Assembly (NCBI RefSeq): GCF_000406165.1
Contig: NZ_CM001977.1
Coordinates: 480,990 to 544,989 of the forward strand
Length of the DNA stretch: 64,000 nucleotides
Origin: Dickeya zeae NCPPB 2538
GTDB taxonomy: Bacteria > Pseudomonadota > Gammaproteobacteria > Enterobacterales > Enterobacteriaceae
Direction: 5' to 3'
In this document: in pieces, positions 24,642-32,975 of the stretch
How positions within the stretch are numbered: position 1 is the first letter of the stretch
Layout: every line of letters begins with the position of its first letter
Position numbers and translations under genes: made by a program
The notes under the pieces: generated by a model
Seen by the model: the letters and a program-made list of their open reading frames with translations, nothing else
What the model was told of the DNA's origin: nothing
The model's database searches: none

Positions 24642-24863
24642 GATGGTCGAGTCTCAGTAAGAATCTGTCTTAATGTCGGTGAGCGGCGCAGTAAAATTGC
24701 GCATAAACTGAGTATGACGCAATGTATTCAACATGGCACGGGACTTTATCGTCAGAGATTCGATGGCGCGACAGGTTTCTGTGGCGTGTGCGCTTAAAGA
24801 CAAGGGGGTGGGAGGGGGAAAGCAGGAAGAGAGCGGCGCGCGCAACGGGCACGCCGCCAGAGA

Positions 24864-25394
24864 TTATTTCTGCAATTTGGCCTGTTTCAGGGCGTTGTAC
24901 AAACGTGCCTTGTCGTGTTCGCTGAGGTTCTTCTGCGTAACGGCGTGCATAAACGCCGTGTGATTCAACTGGCTCAGGCTGCCGCCTTGTTTGTGCAGCG
25001 TATCGGCGAGTTGTTGCAGCAGAACGCCGTTCAGTTTAGCGATTTGCGCGCGCACTTCGTCTAACGGACGGGGCTGCCAGTCTTTCTCCGGCACGGCCAG
25101 CCAGTCAGCGCGGTAACGATACTGAATCGCCTTGGCGGCATCCATCTGCGCTTGAATAAAGGGGGTAACGGAATCTGCATCCAGCCCGTACTGCGTGGCC
25201 TGCTGTCGGCTGGCTTTCAGTACGTTATCCTCTTGTTGCAGGTCCTCAATCGCCAGATGATGAGCCGCTTTGTAGCCAGCCACATCTTTCATGTAGCCGA
25301 GGCGTTGGTTAACCAGTGAGGCTAAATCGGCGCTTTCCGCTGCCAGCGCACTGGTGCTGATCAGGCAGGCTACCAGACACATTGTCCGTAACAT
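24864..25394 (-). CDS. Secreted (periplasmic) chorismate mutase, AroQ gamma class
   Basis: A 176-residue precursor. It starts at ATG 25394 with GGAGACA at normal distance; the signal peptide MLRTMCLVACLISTSALAAE is clear. The mature chain is all-helical with the AroQ-gamma landmarks LVNQRLGYMKDVAGYKA (catalytic Arg/Lys helix), EDNVLKASRQQA, PFIQAQMDAAKAIQYRY and a C-terminal helical half. It converts chorismate to prephenate outside the cytoplasm. Exported chorismate mutases are found in several plant and animal pathogens and have been linked to host interaction; that role here is inference. Confidence 0.88.
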   Translation of the reverse strand: MLRTMCLVACLISTSALAAESADLASLVNQRLGYMKDVAGYKAAHHLAIEDLQQEDNVLKASRQQATQYGLDADSVTPFIQAQMDAAKAIQYRYRADWLAVPEKDWQPRPLDEVRAQIAKLNGVLLQQLADTLHKQGGSLSQLNHTAFMHAVTQKNLSEHDKARLYNALKQAKLQK

Positions 25395-25785
25395 ATTGTC
25401 TCCAGGTGGTTGAGAGTAAAAAGGCAGAGCCACAGTATCGACTCTGTCGTCACGATGCCCGCCTGCAGCGAACACCGTGGTAACGCCTGACTATCTTAAG
25501 TGCATGACATGACATTCCGCGTCATGTGAAGGGTATGGATTCGTAACCAGACGTACCTGGTCTTTTGCATTTCGTGCGGTAGTTTCAGTGCGTTACTGTG
25601 TGTTGCCGTTTTATCTGTCCGTCCCGCCAGCCTTGGTGGCACGCCCTTCATCGCCGCAGAATCATCGGTATCTGGTGGCAGCAATCAGAAGAGCGAGCCG
25701 TGAACGCCGGTTCATTTTTATAAAATTTTCATACTGTTGGACATACATTGATACAGGTCGCCCACCGATGAAGCGAAGCATCGTA
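25395..25785. other. Spacer without a supported gene
   Basis: The 391 bases between the MFS gene and the chorismate mutase gene contain only short frames with no ribosome sites or recognisable products. The mutase promoter presumably lies near 25400-25520, where a short inverted repeat, CATGACATGACATTCCGC with CGTCATGTG, is visible. Nothing else was recognised. Confidence 0.4.
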
Positions 25786-27021
25786 TCAACGGGATATATC
25801 GGGGTGGGGAGAGGACAGCGGCGTGTTTTCCCGTTTTTTACGCCGCAGGCCAATCAACAGCCCGATGCCTGCCAGTAGCGAGAGCGTGATAGCGATATGC
25901 ATAAATCGGGTCAGTGGCCAGCCCTCGTGCTCGGACAAAAACAGAAAGACTCCCATCAACGGCAGCACTGACTGATTCAGCAGCACAATGAGCGATGAAG
26001 CGCTGGCCAGTCGCTCGTAGGGGATGAGCGTCAGGCGCAGTGTGCGCATGATATTGCCGGTAAATACCTTGCCGACAATGCCCAGTGAATAGAAGGTCAG
26101 GAAGGGCCCTAACTGGTCGAGCGTCGTGGTCAGCAGCAGCGACGCGATGACGATAAGGCCCAGCCCGATCGCCAGCAGCGTTTCCCGGCTCAGACGGTTG
26201 AGGGCGGCACCATAAACTAGCGTGGATAAAAATCCTGCCGCACCGGCGCAGATATCAATGAAACCAAAATATTTCACTGATAATCCCATTCGGTTTTCAA
26301 TCAATGCCGCACCGCTGGACTCCACTAACCCATCAAACATATTATTTCCCAGCGCCAGTACGATCATCAAAATAATAAATGGACTTTTGATGATCGTTAG
26401 TAACGGAAATGAATTTATTTTGGCAGATTGTGGTGTATTCATTTTATTTTCTGATACATCGTCTGATGTGAAAGTAAACAGGCGAGAAGTCAGAAAATAA
26501 TAGGCGTTGCATAAATAGAGTGTGGCGGCAATATACAGTAGCGTCAGAAAACCGTATTCGTATAACACCATACCGATCAGCGGCCCCAGCACCATGCCAA
26601 GTAAATCTAATCGGGTCAATACATTGGCATCGCGGTCAATATGACGGCTGTGGGCGGCGATCAGCTTTTCCACGGCAGTAATGGTTTGCGCGTTACCGAT
26701 GGAAACCCCCGCCCCCAGCAACCCACAGGTTAAGGCCAGGATCAACGGTTGTTCGTTAAAATTCAGTACCAGGCACAGCAGCAGGCAACCGAATGCCTTG
26801 AGTGCATCGGAAGCGATGGATACAGGGCGCACCCCCAAACGGTCAATCAATACGCCAAGTGCCGGGGTTATCACGATACGTGGCAGCCACCATAACATAT
26901 AAGACAAGCCGGAATAGGTCAGGCTTTGGGTTTCGGCATAGACCAGTACCGGAATAAGGAACACCATCAAGCCATCGGCGATAAACACCAATGTGAGAAA
27001 AAATAGCAAAACCGGACTCAT
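25786..27021 (-). CDS. Major facilitator superfamily transporter
   Basis: A 411-residue MFS protein with about twelve hydrophobic segments. The loop after the second helix contains PALGVLIDRLGVRPVSIASDA, the family's GxxxDRxGxR motif, and the central loop between helices 6 and 7 is charged (FTSDDVSENKMNTPQSAK). The overall shape resembles drug or siderophore exporters such as the enterobactin exporter group, but no specific substrate is indicated. It is transcribed towards the chorismate mutase gene, with about 390 bases between them, so cotranscription is uncertain. Confidence 0.88.
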   Translation of the reverse strand: MSPVLLFFLTLVFIADGLMVFLIPVLVYAETQSLTYSGLSYMLWWLPRIVITPALGVLIDRLGVRPVSIASDALKAFGCLLLCLVLNFNEQPLILALTCGLLGAGVSIGNAQTITAVEKLIAAHSRHIDRDANVLTRLDLLGMVLGPLIGMVLYEYGFLTLLYIAATLYLCNAYYFLTSRLFTFTSDDVSENKMNTPQSAKINSFPLLTIIKSPFIILMIVLALGNNMFDGLVESSGAALIENRMGLSVKYFGFIDICAGAAGFLSTLVYGAALNRLSRETLLAIGLGLIVIASLLLTTTLDQLGPFLTFYSLGIVGKVFTGNIMRTLRLTLIPYERLASASSLIVLLNQSVLPLMGVFLFLSEHEGWPLTRFMHIAITLSLLAGIGLLIGLRRKKRENTPLSSPHPDISR

Positions 27022-27469
27022 GGGATAAATACCCCTGACAGTCTCCCCGTCATGTTCAGGTGGCGGATACGCCGGTTTTTTTCGCCATCCTTGCCGATTG
27101 CTTTATCAGCGTTGATCGTTCTATCAGCATCGACTGTTCTATCCGCTGCTGAGGATGGGCTGCACCGTCGCGTCCTGCTACCCAATTATTTAGGGTATAT
27201 CAGGTCATGTTTTGTAAATTAAAAAAATGACGTAAGCGGGAAGTGGAAAATAAACGCTACGGCATCGTGTAAGACGACAAATATAATAATGTGTTGCTGA
27301 GAAAGTAAATGTTTATTTATTGACAAAACAAGTAATAAACATTTTTTGTTTAAATAATTTCACCGCTTATTATCAAATTTGCAGAAAAACACTGAATGTA
27401 TCAGTCATGTTGTTGTCATGACTTTCTGACTATTCTGTCACAGTAGGCAGATGAACACAGGAGTGCAGC
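27022..27469. promoter_or_regulatory. A+T-rich divergent spacer
   Basis: The 448 bases between the divergent MFS and HD-hydrolase genes are A+T-rich from about 27190 to 27400, with runs such as AACATTTTTTG. They should carry both promoters. Three loosely repeated TCAGC/ATCGTTCTATC blocks lie at 27105-27145. No gene is supported. Confidence 0.45.
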
Positions 27470-28180
27470 ATGGATTTACCCGGTTTTGAGCAGGAACTCA
27501 GTCAATACGTCGCCCGTCATTTGGCGGACTCCACCGATGGTGCGCATGATCACCACCATCTGGTGCGGGTGGCGAATCATGCCCGGCACATTCAACAAAA
27601 AGAAGGTGGCGATCTGCGGGTGATTATCGCCGCTGCTTATTTGCATGACATTGTGCTGGTGCCGAAAAATCATCCGGATCGTAGTCGGGCATCACGTATG
27701 GCGGCTGAAGAAGCGGTGCGTATTGTGTCGCGGGATTTTCCTGATTTCCCCCATGAGTTGCAGTCAGCACTGTTCCATGCGGTTGAAGCACACAGTTTTA
27801 GCGCCGGTATCGCCGCAGAAACCCTGGAAGCGAAAATCGTGCAGGATGCCGACCGGCTCGATTCCCTTGGTGCGTTGGGGCTGGCGCGGGTGTTTTATGT
27901 GGCGGGCATGATGGGGCGTCCGTTATTTGACTCGCAAGACTTGTTTGCCTGCGAACGTGAGCTGGACGATCGCCTCTACACGTTGGATCACTTCCGCGTC
28001 AAACTGATGCGCCTGCCAGAAACCATGAATACGGCAGAGGGGAAACGCATTGCCGAAGCGAATGCGTCCTGGCTGGTGGATTTTCTTGCCAAACTGTCGG
28101 GGGAAGTGAACGGCGACCCAACGCGGCTTGACCCGCAGGTGCGCGAACGCTTTAACGCCTGGCATCCCTGGCTGGTTTGA
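27470..28180 (+). CDS. HD-domain phosphohydrolase (YedJ-like)
   Basis: A 236-residue HD-superfamily protein. The metal ligands are visible as His in DHHHLVRVANH (about residue 27), the His-Asp doublet in AAYLHDIVLV (about 60-61) and Asp in KIVQDADRLDSLGALG (about 127), which also shows the DADRLD segment of the YedJ group. ATG 27470 follows CAGGAG. Soluble and cytoplasmic. Substrate is unknown, with nucleotide or small phosphoester hydrolysis likely for the family. Confidence 0.88.
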   Translation: MDLPGFEQELSQYVARHLADSTDGAHDHHHLVRVANHARHIQQKEGGDLRVIIAAAYLHDIVLVPKNHPDRSRASRMAAEEAVRIVSRDFPDFPHELQSALFHAVEAHSFSAGIAAETLEAKIVQDADRLDSLGALGLARVFYVAGMMGRPLFDSQDLFACERELDDRLYTLDHFRVKLMRLPETMNTAEGKRIAEANASWLVDFLAKLSGEVNGDPTRLDPQVRERFNAWHPWLV

Positions 28181-28332
28181 TAACGGTCGGTTTGGGTACT
28201 GGAATCCGTGGTTTTTTGCTGTCTCTGTGACGAAGAATGGCCGCGATGTAACGCAGAGCGGCCGGGATCACGTCATATGATGTCGAATCATGTTATCGAT
28301 AAGCGAAACTATTCAGTCAGAGGGACGGATGG

Positions 28333-29139
28333 ATGGGAGCGTTGTCGCGCAGTCATGATAAACCGGCGGGTAATCAAAGCCTGTTACGGGGATTTTTGCT
28401 GCTTGAAATTTTAAGCAATTACCCGAATGGTTGCCCGCTGGCACACCTGGCCGGGTTGGCCCAGTTGAATAAAAGTACCGTGCATCGCTTGTTGCAGGGG
28501 TTGCAGGCATGTGGCTACGTGACCCCGGCACCGGCGGCGGGCAGCTATCGTTTGACCACCCGGTTTATTGCCGTCGGGCAGACATCACTGGCACCGCCAG
28601 AGGTGCTGCGGCTGATTGCCCCGCCGCTGCAGGCGTTGAACGCGGAGACCGGCGAGACCGTCAATTTTTCAAGACGTGAAGGCGACCACTGCATTTTGAT
28701 CCATAAGCAGGAGCCGACGATCGGTATGTTGCGTACCCTCGCGTATCTGGGCCAACAGATGACGTTGTTCAGCTCGGCGATGGGGAAGCTGTTTTTAGCC
28801 GATGATACTGAAGACGCGCTCTTTGCCTACTGGGGCAAGCAACAGTCGTCTATTCGCAAGTTGACCCCGTATACCATTACCGATCCGTACCACATGAAGC
28901 GGGAACTGGAAGAAGTGCGTCAGCGTGGGGTGGCGTTCGACAGGGAAGAGCATGAGGTCGGCGTATCCTGCATGGCTGCGCCGGTATTGGATGCGAATCA
29001 GCGGGTGAAGTATGCCATTTCGTTGTCACTCTCTTCGGCCAAGTTGCGTCAAATCGATGAAGAAACTTTGTTAACGCCATTACGCCAGACCGCACAGGCG
29101 CTCTCGCTGGCGCTGAAAGCCCTGCCTGATGAGCAGTGA
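28333..29139 (+). CDS. IclR-family transcriptional regulator
   Basis: A 268-residue IclR protein: winged helix with LLRGFLLLEILSNYPNGCPL and LNKSTVHRLLQGLQACGYV (residues 18-65), and a GAF-like effector domain with ETVNFSRREGDHCILI, SSAMGKLFLAD and REEHEVGVSCMAAPV. The ATG at 28333 has GAGGGACGG upstream. No catabolic gene is adjacent, so its target is unclear; it may act on the neighbouring chemoreceptor or at a distance. Confidence 0.9.
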   Translation: MGALSRSHDKPAGNQSLLRGFLLLEILSNYPNGCPLAHLAGLAQLNKSTVHRLLQGLQACGYVTPAPAAGSYRLTTRFIAVGQTSLAPPEVLRLIAPPLQALNAETGETVNFSRREGDHCILIHKQEPTIGMLRTLAYLGQQMTLFSSAMGKLFLADDTEDALFAYWGKQQSSIRKLTPYTITDPYHMKRELEEVRQRGVAFDREEHEVGVSCMAAPVLDANQRVKYAISLSLSSAKLRQIDEETLLTPLRQTAQALSLALKALPDEQ

Positions 29140-29228
29140 AACGCATCCTTTCGGGTTGTGGGGGTAAAGGTCAGGAGAAAAGGAGAGTGGGTGGAGTCGA
29201 AGAACAGCGAGGAACGGACAAACAGACC

Positions 29229-29256
29229 AAACGGGCCGTCGTAAGACGGCCCGTTT
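29229..29256. terminator. Hairpin terminator of the chemoreceptor gene
   Basis: A perfect 12-bp stem, AAACGGGCCGTC with GACGGCCCGTTT, surrounds a GTAA loop. It lies just beyond the stop of the minus-strand chemoreceptor gene. The stem ends in T-rich sequence in both directions, so it may also serve the convergent IclR gene. Confidence 0.85.
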
Positions 29257-29263
29257 GTATCAG

Positions 29264-30859
29264 TTAGTTAAGACGCAGTGAGGATTGTTGAGTGTGAGTA
29301 CCTAACTGGAAGAAGCGAACGGAGTCGCGCAACTGTTCACCTTGTTCCGTCATGGACTGTGCGGCAGTGGCCGCTTGCTCGACCAGCGCCGCGTTCTGCT
29401 GAGTGACGCGATCCATCTGATCGATAGCGACGCTGATTTCCTTAATCCCTTGATGCTGTTCGTTGGACGCCATCGAAATTTCCGCCACGATGTCGGTCAC
29501 CTTGGTGACTGAACTGACGATTTCTTCCATCGCCTGATTCGCCGTGTCAGCATGGCGGGAGCCATCGGTAATTTTCTCGACCGTACCTTCGATCAGCGTT
29601 TTGATCTCTTTGGCGGCGTTGGCACTCTTTTGCGCCAGGTTACGCACTTCACCGGCCACCACGGCAAATCCTTTACCTTGCTCACCGGCACGTGCCGCTT
29701 CCACCGCCGCGTTGAGCGCCAGAATATTGGTCTGGAAGGCGATACCTTCAATCACCGCGATAATATCGACGATCTTCTGTGAACTGTGGGAGATTTCATG
29801 CATCCGCTTGAGCATGTCATCCACCACGTTACCGCCGTGCACCGCCGTCTGCGAGGTTTGCCGCGCCAGCTCGCTGGCCTGATGGGCGTTGTCGGCGTTA
29901 CGTTTTACCGTTTCGGTAATCTGTTGCATGTTGGACGAGGTTTGCACCAACGATGCCGCCTGCTCTTCGGTACGCTGTGACAAGTCACTGTTACCCTGGG
30001 CTATTTCGCTGGCAGCCAGCGAAATAGACTCGCTGCCGTCAACAATCCCCCGGATGATTTCCGCCAGCTTGTCATTCATGAACTTCATGGTCGCCAGTAA
30101 GCTGGTGGTGTCGCCGTTACGCAGCGCAATCGGCACGCTCAGATTGCCTGATGCCACCTGATGCATGATGGCCGCGGCGTAGTCAGGTTCGCCACCCAAC
30201 TGACGCGACAGGCTGCGGGTGATCAGTGTGGTGATGACCGCAGTGGCGATAAGCGCCAGCAGCAACAGACCGGACAGCATATACAGCGCATGCTGATAGC
30301 CTTCTTCTGACGCTGCCCCAGCCTGATCGCCAGAGGCAATTTCCATATCCACCAATTGCGCCAGATCTTTCATTAACTGGGTGCGGTATTTGGAGGAAAC
30401 AGCACCGCTGATCTTGCTGGCTTCGTCCAGTTTTCCACCGTTAACTGCTTCAATAACCTTGGCGTTGACATCGACAAAGTTCTTAAAGTTATCCACTACC
30501 TGATTGAATAAGGCTTGTTTTTCCTGCGGTGCATTTTTCAGCAGGCTGGCGTAGTTGGCTTGTGCCTTAAGAAATAGATCCTGGTCCTGTAATAATTCAA
30601 CCCGATGGCCCTCGACTTCCTGCGGTGTTTTTGAGGCGATGTATTGCACCTGCTGCAGTCGAATTTCCGACAGCATACCGCGCATTTCCAGCGTATAGCG
30701 TACTCCTGGCATACGGCTGTTTTTGAACGAGACAACATTATTATCACTGGCATTGAGCTGGTAGATAGCCACAACCCCTAACAACAACATCATAACGATG
30801 AGCACGGAGAAACCGAGCAGGAGCTTGGAGAAGACAGTTAATTGTGAGAGTTTTTTCAT
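29264..30859 (-). CDS. Methyl-accepting chemotaxis protein
   Basis: A 531-residue chemoreceptor. TM1 is at about residues 10-32, a four-helix-bundle periplasmic ligand domain covers about 33-190, and TM2 lies near 190-213. A HAMP domain follows (about 214-268), then the methylation helices and the invariant signalling tip EGIAFQTNILALNAAVEAARAGEQGKGFAVVAGEVRNLAQ near residue 385. The tip sequence is the enterobacterial class seen in Tar/Tsr. No C-terminal NWETF-like tether for CheR/CheB is present, so it may rely on other receptors for adaptation. The ligand is unknown; arrays of such receptors are typical of plant pathogens. Confidence 0.93.
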   Translation of the reverse strand: MKKLSQLTVFSKLLLGFSVLIVMMLLLGVVAIYQLNASDNNVVSFKNSRMPGVRYTLEMRGMLSEIRLQQVQYIASKTPQEVEGHRVELLQDQDLFLKAQANYASLLKNAPQEKQALFNQVVDNFKNFVDVNAKVIEAVNGGKLDEASKISGAVSSKYRTQLMKDLAQLVDMEIASGDQAGAASEEGYQHALYMLSGLLLLALIATAVITTLITRSLSRQLGGEPDYAAAIMHQVASGNLSVPIALRNGDTTSLLATMKFMNDKLAEIIRGIVDGSESISLAASEIAQGNSDLSQRTEEQAASLVQTSSNMQQITETVKRNADNAHQASELARQTSQTAVHGGNVVDDMLKRMHEISHSSQKIVDIIAVIEGIAFQTNILALNAAVEAARAGEQGKGFAVVAGEVRNLAQKSANAAKEIKTLIEGTVEKITDGSRHADTANQAMEEIVSSVTKVTDIVAEISMASNEQHQGIKEISVAIDQMDRVTQQNAALVEQAATAAQSMTEQGEQLRDSVRFFQLGTHTQQSSLRLN

Positions 30860-31626
30860 CGCTGCTTTCTTTTATTAACGGACGGTATCTTTAGTAACGG
30901 CATGGTAATTCAAAAATTTATTCCCGTGATAGGGTCAGGTCATCATTTTGGTAAATTGTTTTTTATTTTTGGAACAGTGTTTTTGTGACAACAATGGGTG
31001 ATTTTTTGTCGTTTTTATGAGTCAGCAAAATATTTGTGGCGTGAAGCCATGGGGCGAGAGGGTGTTGTATTTCAATAACGCCATTTCATACAAAAAAATA
31101 ATAGTATGAATGGGTGTCGATAACGACCGCCACGGAGCGGGCACCCGGTGGCGTTTCGCCTTATTGCGCGGCGCCCGCCGGGTTAGTTGAGATGGGAGGC
31201 TGTTGACAAACAGCGATGTTGTTTTATGAATGGTGAAGTTTGCCCGGTCAGTGAACAGTTTCGTGCGGAATAAACGGTATAATTTCTTTGCTGCTTTATC
31301 GCACGCACGACAATGAGAGGCTCAAACGCCGCCTCTCCTTGACCACTGGCTTGGTGGCTAAACAGTGGCGCTGCGCGCTACCTTCGGCGTTCGCCTTCGC
31401 TGTTCGGGCCGCCCGTGACGCGATTACTCGCCACATGCTGTGGCTCGCCCTACGGGCCAGCGTAAACGCTGTTCAAAAACGCTTTTCGCGTTTTTGTCAG
31501 ACGCGGCACGGGCTTTCGCCGCGTCCAGCGGCTCACCCGGCGAAGTCATCCACCTCAGCACTGTTTGGGACGCCAGAAAACTCCACTCACCGATAATCAA
31601 GGTGTTTGTCAGCGATCTGATAGCAA
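30860..31626. other. Long spacer with a dispersed repeat copy
   Basis: The 767 bases between rhaM and the chemoreceptor gene hold the chemoreceptor promoter on the right of the gene (A+T-rich, 30900-31020), a G+C-rich inverted repeat around ACCCGGTGGCG at 31143-31183, a small hairpin GCTGTT-GACA-AACAGC at 31199-31214, and repeat copy B at 31311-31540. Frames inside the repeat have no ribosome sites and are not counted as genes. Confidence 0.6.
31311..31540 (+). repeat. Dispersed structured repeat, copy B
   Basis: This is the plus-strand counterpart of copy A. It begins with a GAGAGGC/GCCTCTC hairpin whose loop TCAAACGCC equals that of copy A, continues with GGCTTGGTGGCTAAA and CTACCTTCGGC, and ends with CGGCACGGGCTTTCGCCGC and GCGGCTCACCC. 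The middle is longer than in copy A, with an additional set of short hairpins such as AAAAACGC-TTTTC-GCGTTTTT near 31476-31493. It sits 90 bases beyond the end of rhaM. Confidence 0.75.
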
Positions 31627-31941
31627 TTAGTCGAGATAAAAGACCGGTGCGAGTTCTGCGCTGACGGGGCTGTTGTCCGGGTTAGCAGGCATCACCTCTG
31701 TCATGTATTTCCACCAGCGCTGGCAGACGTCAGTCTGAGCGATGGCATTCCAGCGTTCCTCTGATTCGATTTCCACATACGCAAACAGCAGGTGGCGAGT
31801 CGGGTCGAGGAAAATACTGTAATGGTGCGCGCCGTGGGCTTTTAACTCGGCCTCCAGTTCCGGCCAGATAGGATTGTGACGACGCTGATATTCGTCGTGG
31901 CATTGCGCAAAAACCTGCATCACAAAGGCTTTTCTCAACAT
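31627..31941 (-). CDS. rhaM: L-rhamnose mutarotase
   Basis: The 104-residue product is nearly colinear with E. coli RhaM, including YQRRHNPIWPELEAEL (with Tyr18 and catalytic His22), FAYVEIESEERWNAIA and CQRWWKYMTEVMPANPDNSPVS. It interconverts the anomers of L-rhamnose in the cytoplasm. ATG 31941 is chosen because it matches the E. coli length and lies eight bases after AGGA; the ATG at 31950 is three codons upstream. It is the last gene of the rhaBADM transcription unit. Confidence 0.95.
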   Translation of the reverse strand: MLRKAFVMQVFAQCHDEYQRRHNPIWPELEAELKAHGAHHYSIFLDPTRHLLFAYVEIESEERWNAIAQTDVCQRWWKYMTEVMPANPDNSPVSAELAPVFYLD

Positions 31942-32121
31942 GATGGTCATCCTGTGGCGAGCGATCGCTAAAACGGTTATCCCGCATGAGGCGGGGGAAA
32001 CGTCCCTGTGTCCCAGGCGGGCAGCGCGAAATCACCCGGTTTCACCCGCTGTCACCTGACGGTGAACCCGGCTGTTGTCGCTGCCCGCCGGGTGTCCTGG
32101 AGACTGAGGCGAGCCTGCCTG

Positions 32122-32952
32122 TTACGCGATAGGGTGCAAAGCAGCCGCCATTGGCGTAACCCCAAAGCGCTGTCCGAGGGCGATCAGCTCTTCGGTCGAG
32201 ATGGTCTGTTTTTTGCCGCCCATCGAACGTACCTTGACCATCACTTCCGCCGATTTCTCCGCGGTGTCGATCAGGCCGAAGGCATCATCCAGCGAGGGGC
32301 CGGTGCCAAAAATACCGTGGAACGGCCACAATACCAGCGAGTGGTGCCGCATTTGTTCCGCTGTCGCATCGCCGATGGCGTCCGTTCCCGGCACCATCCA
32401 CGGGACAATGCCGATACCGTCTGGGAATACCACCAGACATTCAGTACTGCCTTCCCACAGTTCACGGGTGAAGGTGGCGCTGTTCAGTTCCAGCACATAG
32501 CTCAGCGCGATCAGGTTGGTGGCGTGGCAATGCATGATCACCCGATCCCGCCCGCCGCTGACCTTCATACGCACGATGTGCGACTGGAAATGGGCCGCCA
32601 GCTCCGACGTTGGCAGGCCACCGTTAGTCAGCCCCCAGAAAATACGATAACCACGACCGTCGCCATTCACCTGCAACAGCACCAGATTGTCTGCCGGGTC
32701 CAGTTGCACATTGCGAAAGAACTTGCCGGATCCAGTGACGATAAACCAGCAGCCTGCCAGTTCCGGCATGGGCTGAGACAGCGTTTCATGGCGCGGGTGT
32801 GGATAGAAATCGCTTTCAAATGGCGTCACATCGTTTGTGGTCAGGCGCAGGCTGATGTTGCCGCCGTTGCGCTCATCCCAGCCTTTGAGCCACATATCGC
32901 TGGTGGCTTTGATCATTCCCTGTACAAACCAGGAGGAGAGAATTGATTGCAT
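32122..32952 (-). CDS. rhaD: Rhamnulose-1-phosphate aldolase
   Basis: A 276-residue class II aldolase (E. coli form 274). The zinc ligands appear in VIMHCHATNLIALS (the two histidines) and a later histidine in MRHHSLVLWPFHG; MWLKGWDERNGGNISLRL near the N-terminus is the phosphate-binding region. It splits L-rhamnulose 1-phosphate into DHAP and L-lactaldehyde. It is 23 bases downstream of rhaA and cotranscribed with it; rhaM follows after a 180-base gap. Confidence 0.95.
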   Translation of the reverse strand: MQSILSSWFVQGMIKATSDMWLKGWDERNGGNISLRLTTNDVTPFESDFYPHPRHETLSQPMPELAGCWFIVTGSGKFFRNVQLDPADNLVLLQVNGDGRGYRIFWGLTNGGLPTSELAAHFQSHIVRMKVSGGRDRVIMHCHATNLIALSYVLELNSATFTRELWEGSTECLVVFPDGIGIVPWMVPGTDAIGDATAEQMRHHSLVLWPFHGIFGTGPSLDDAFGLIDTAEKSAEVMVKVRSMGGKKQTISTEELIALGQRFGVTPMAAALHPIA

Positions 32953-32975
32953 GGTGAATCCTTAACGTTGACAGA

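Noticed and set aside
24722..24963. Plus-strand frames overlapping the end of the chorismate mutase gene
   Set aside because: They overlap the mutase gene's 3' end in antisense and have no ribosome site or recognisable product.
31321..31596. Short reading frames inside repeat copy B
   Set aside because: They lack ribosome sites, follow the repeat's palindromes and have no homologue I recognise; the conserved feature is structure, not protein.
32008..32946. 312-codon plus-strand frame opposite rhaD
   Set aside because: rhaD on the minus strand is certain; the antisense product has no recognisable domain or ribosome site.
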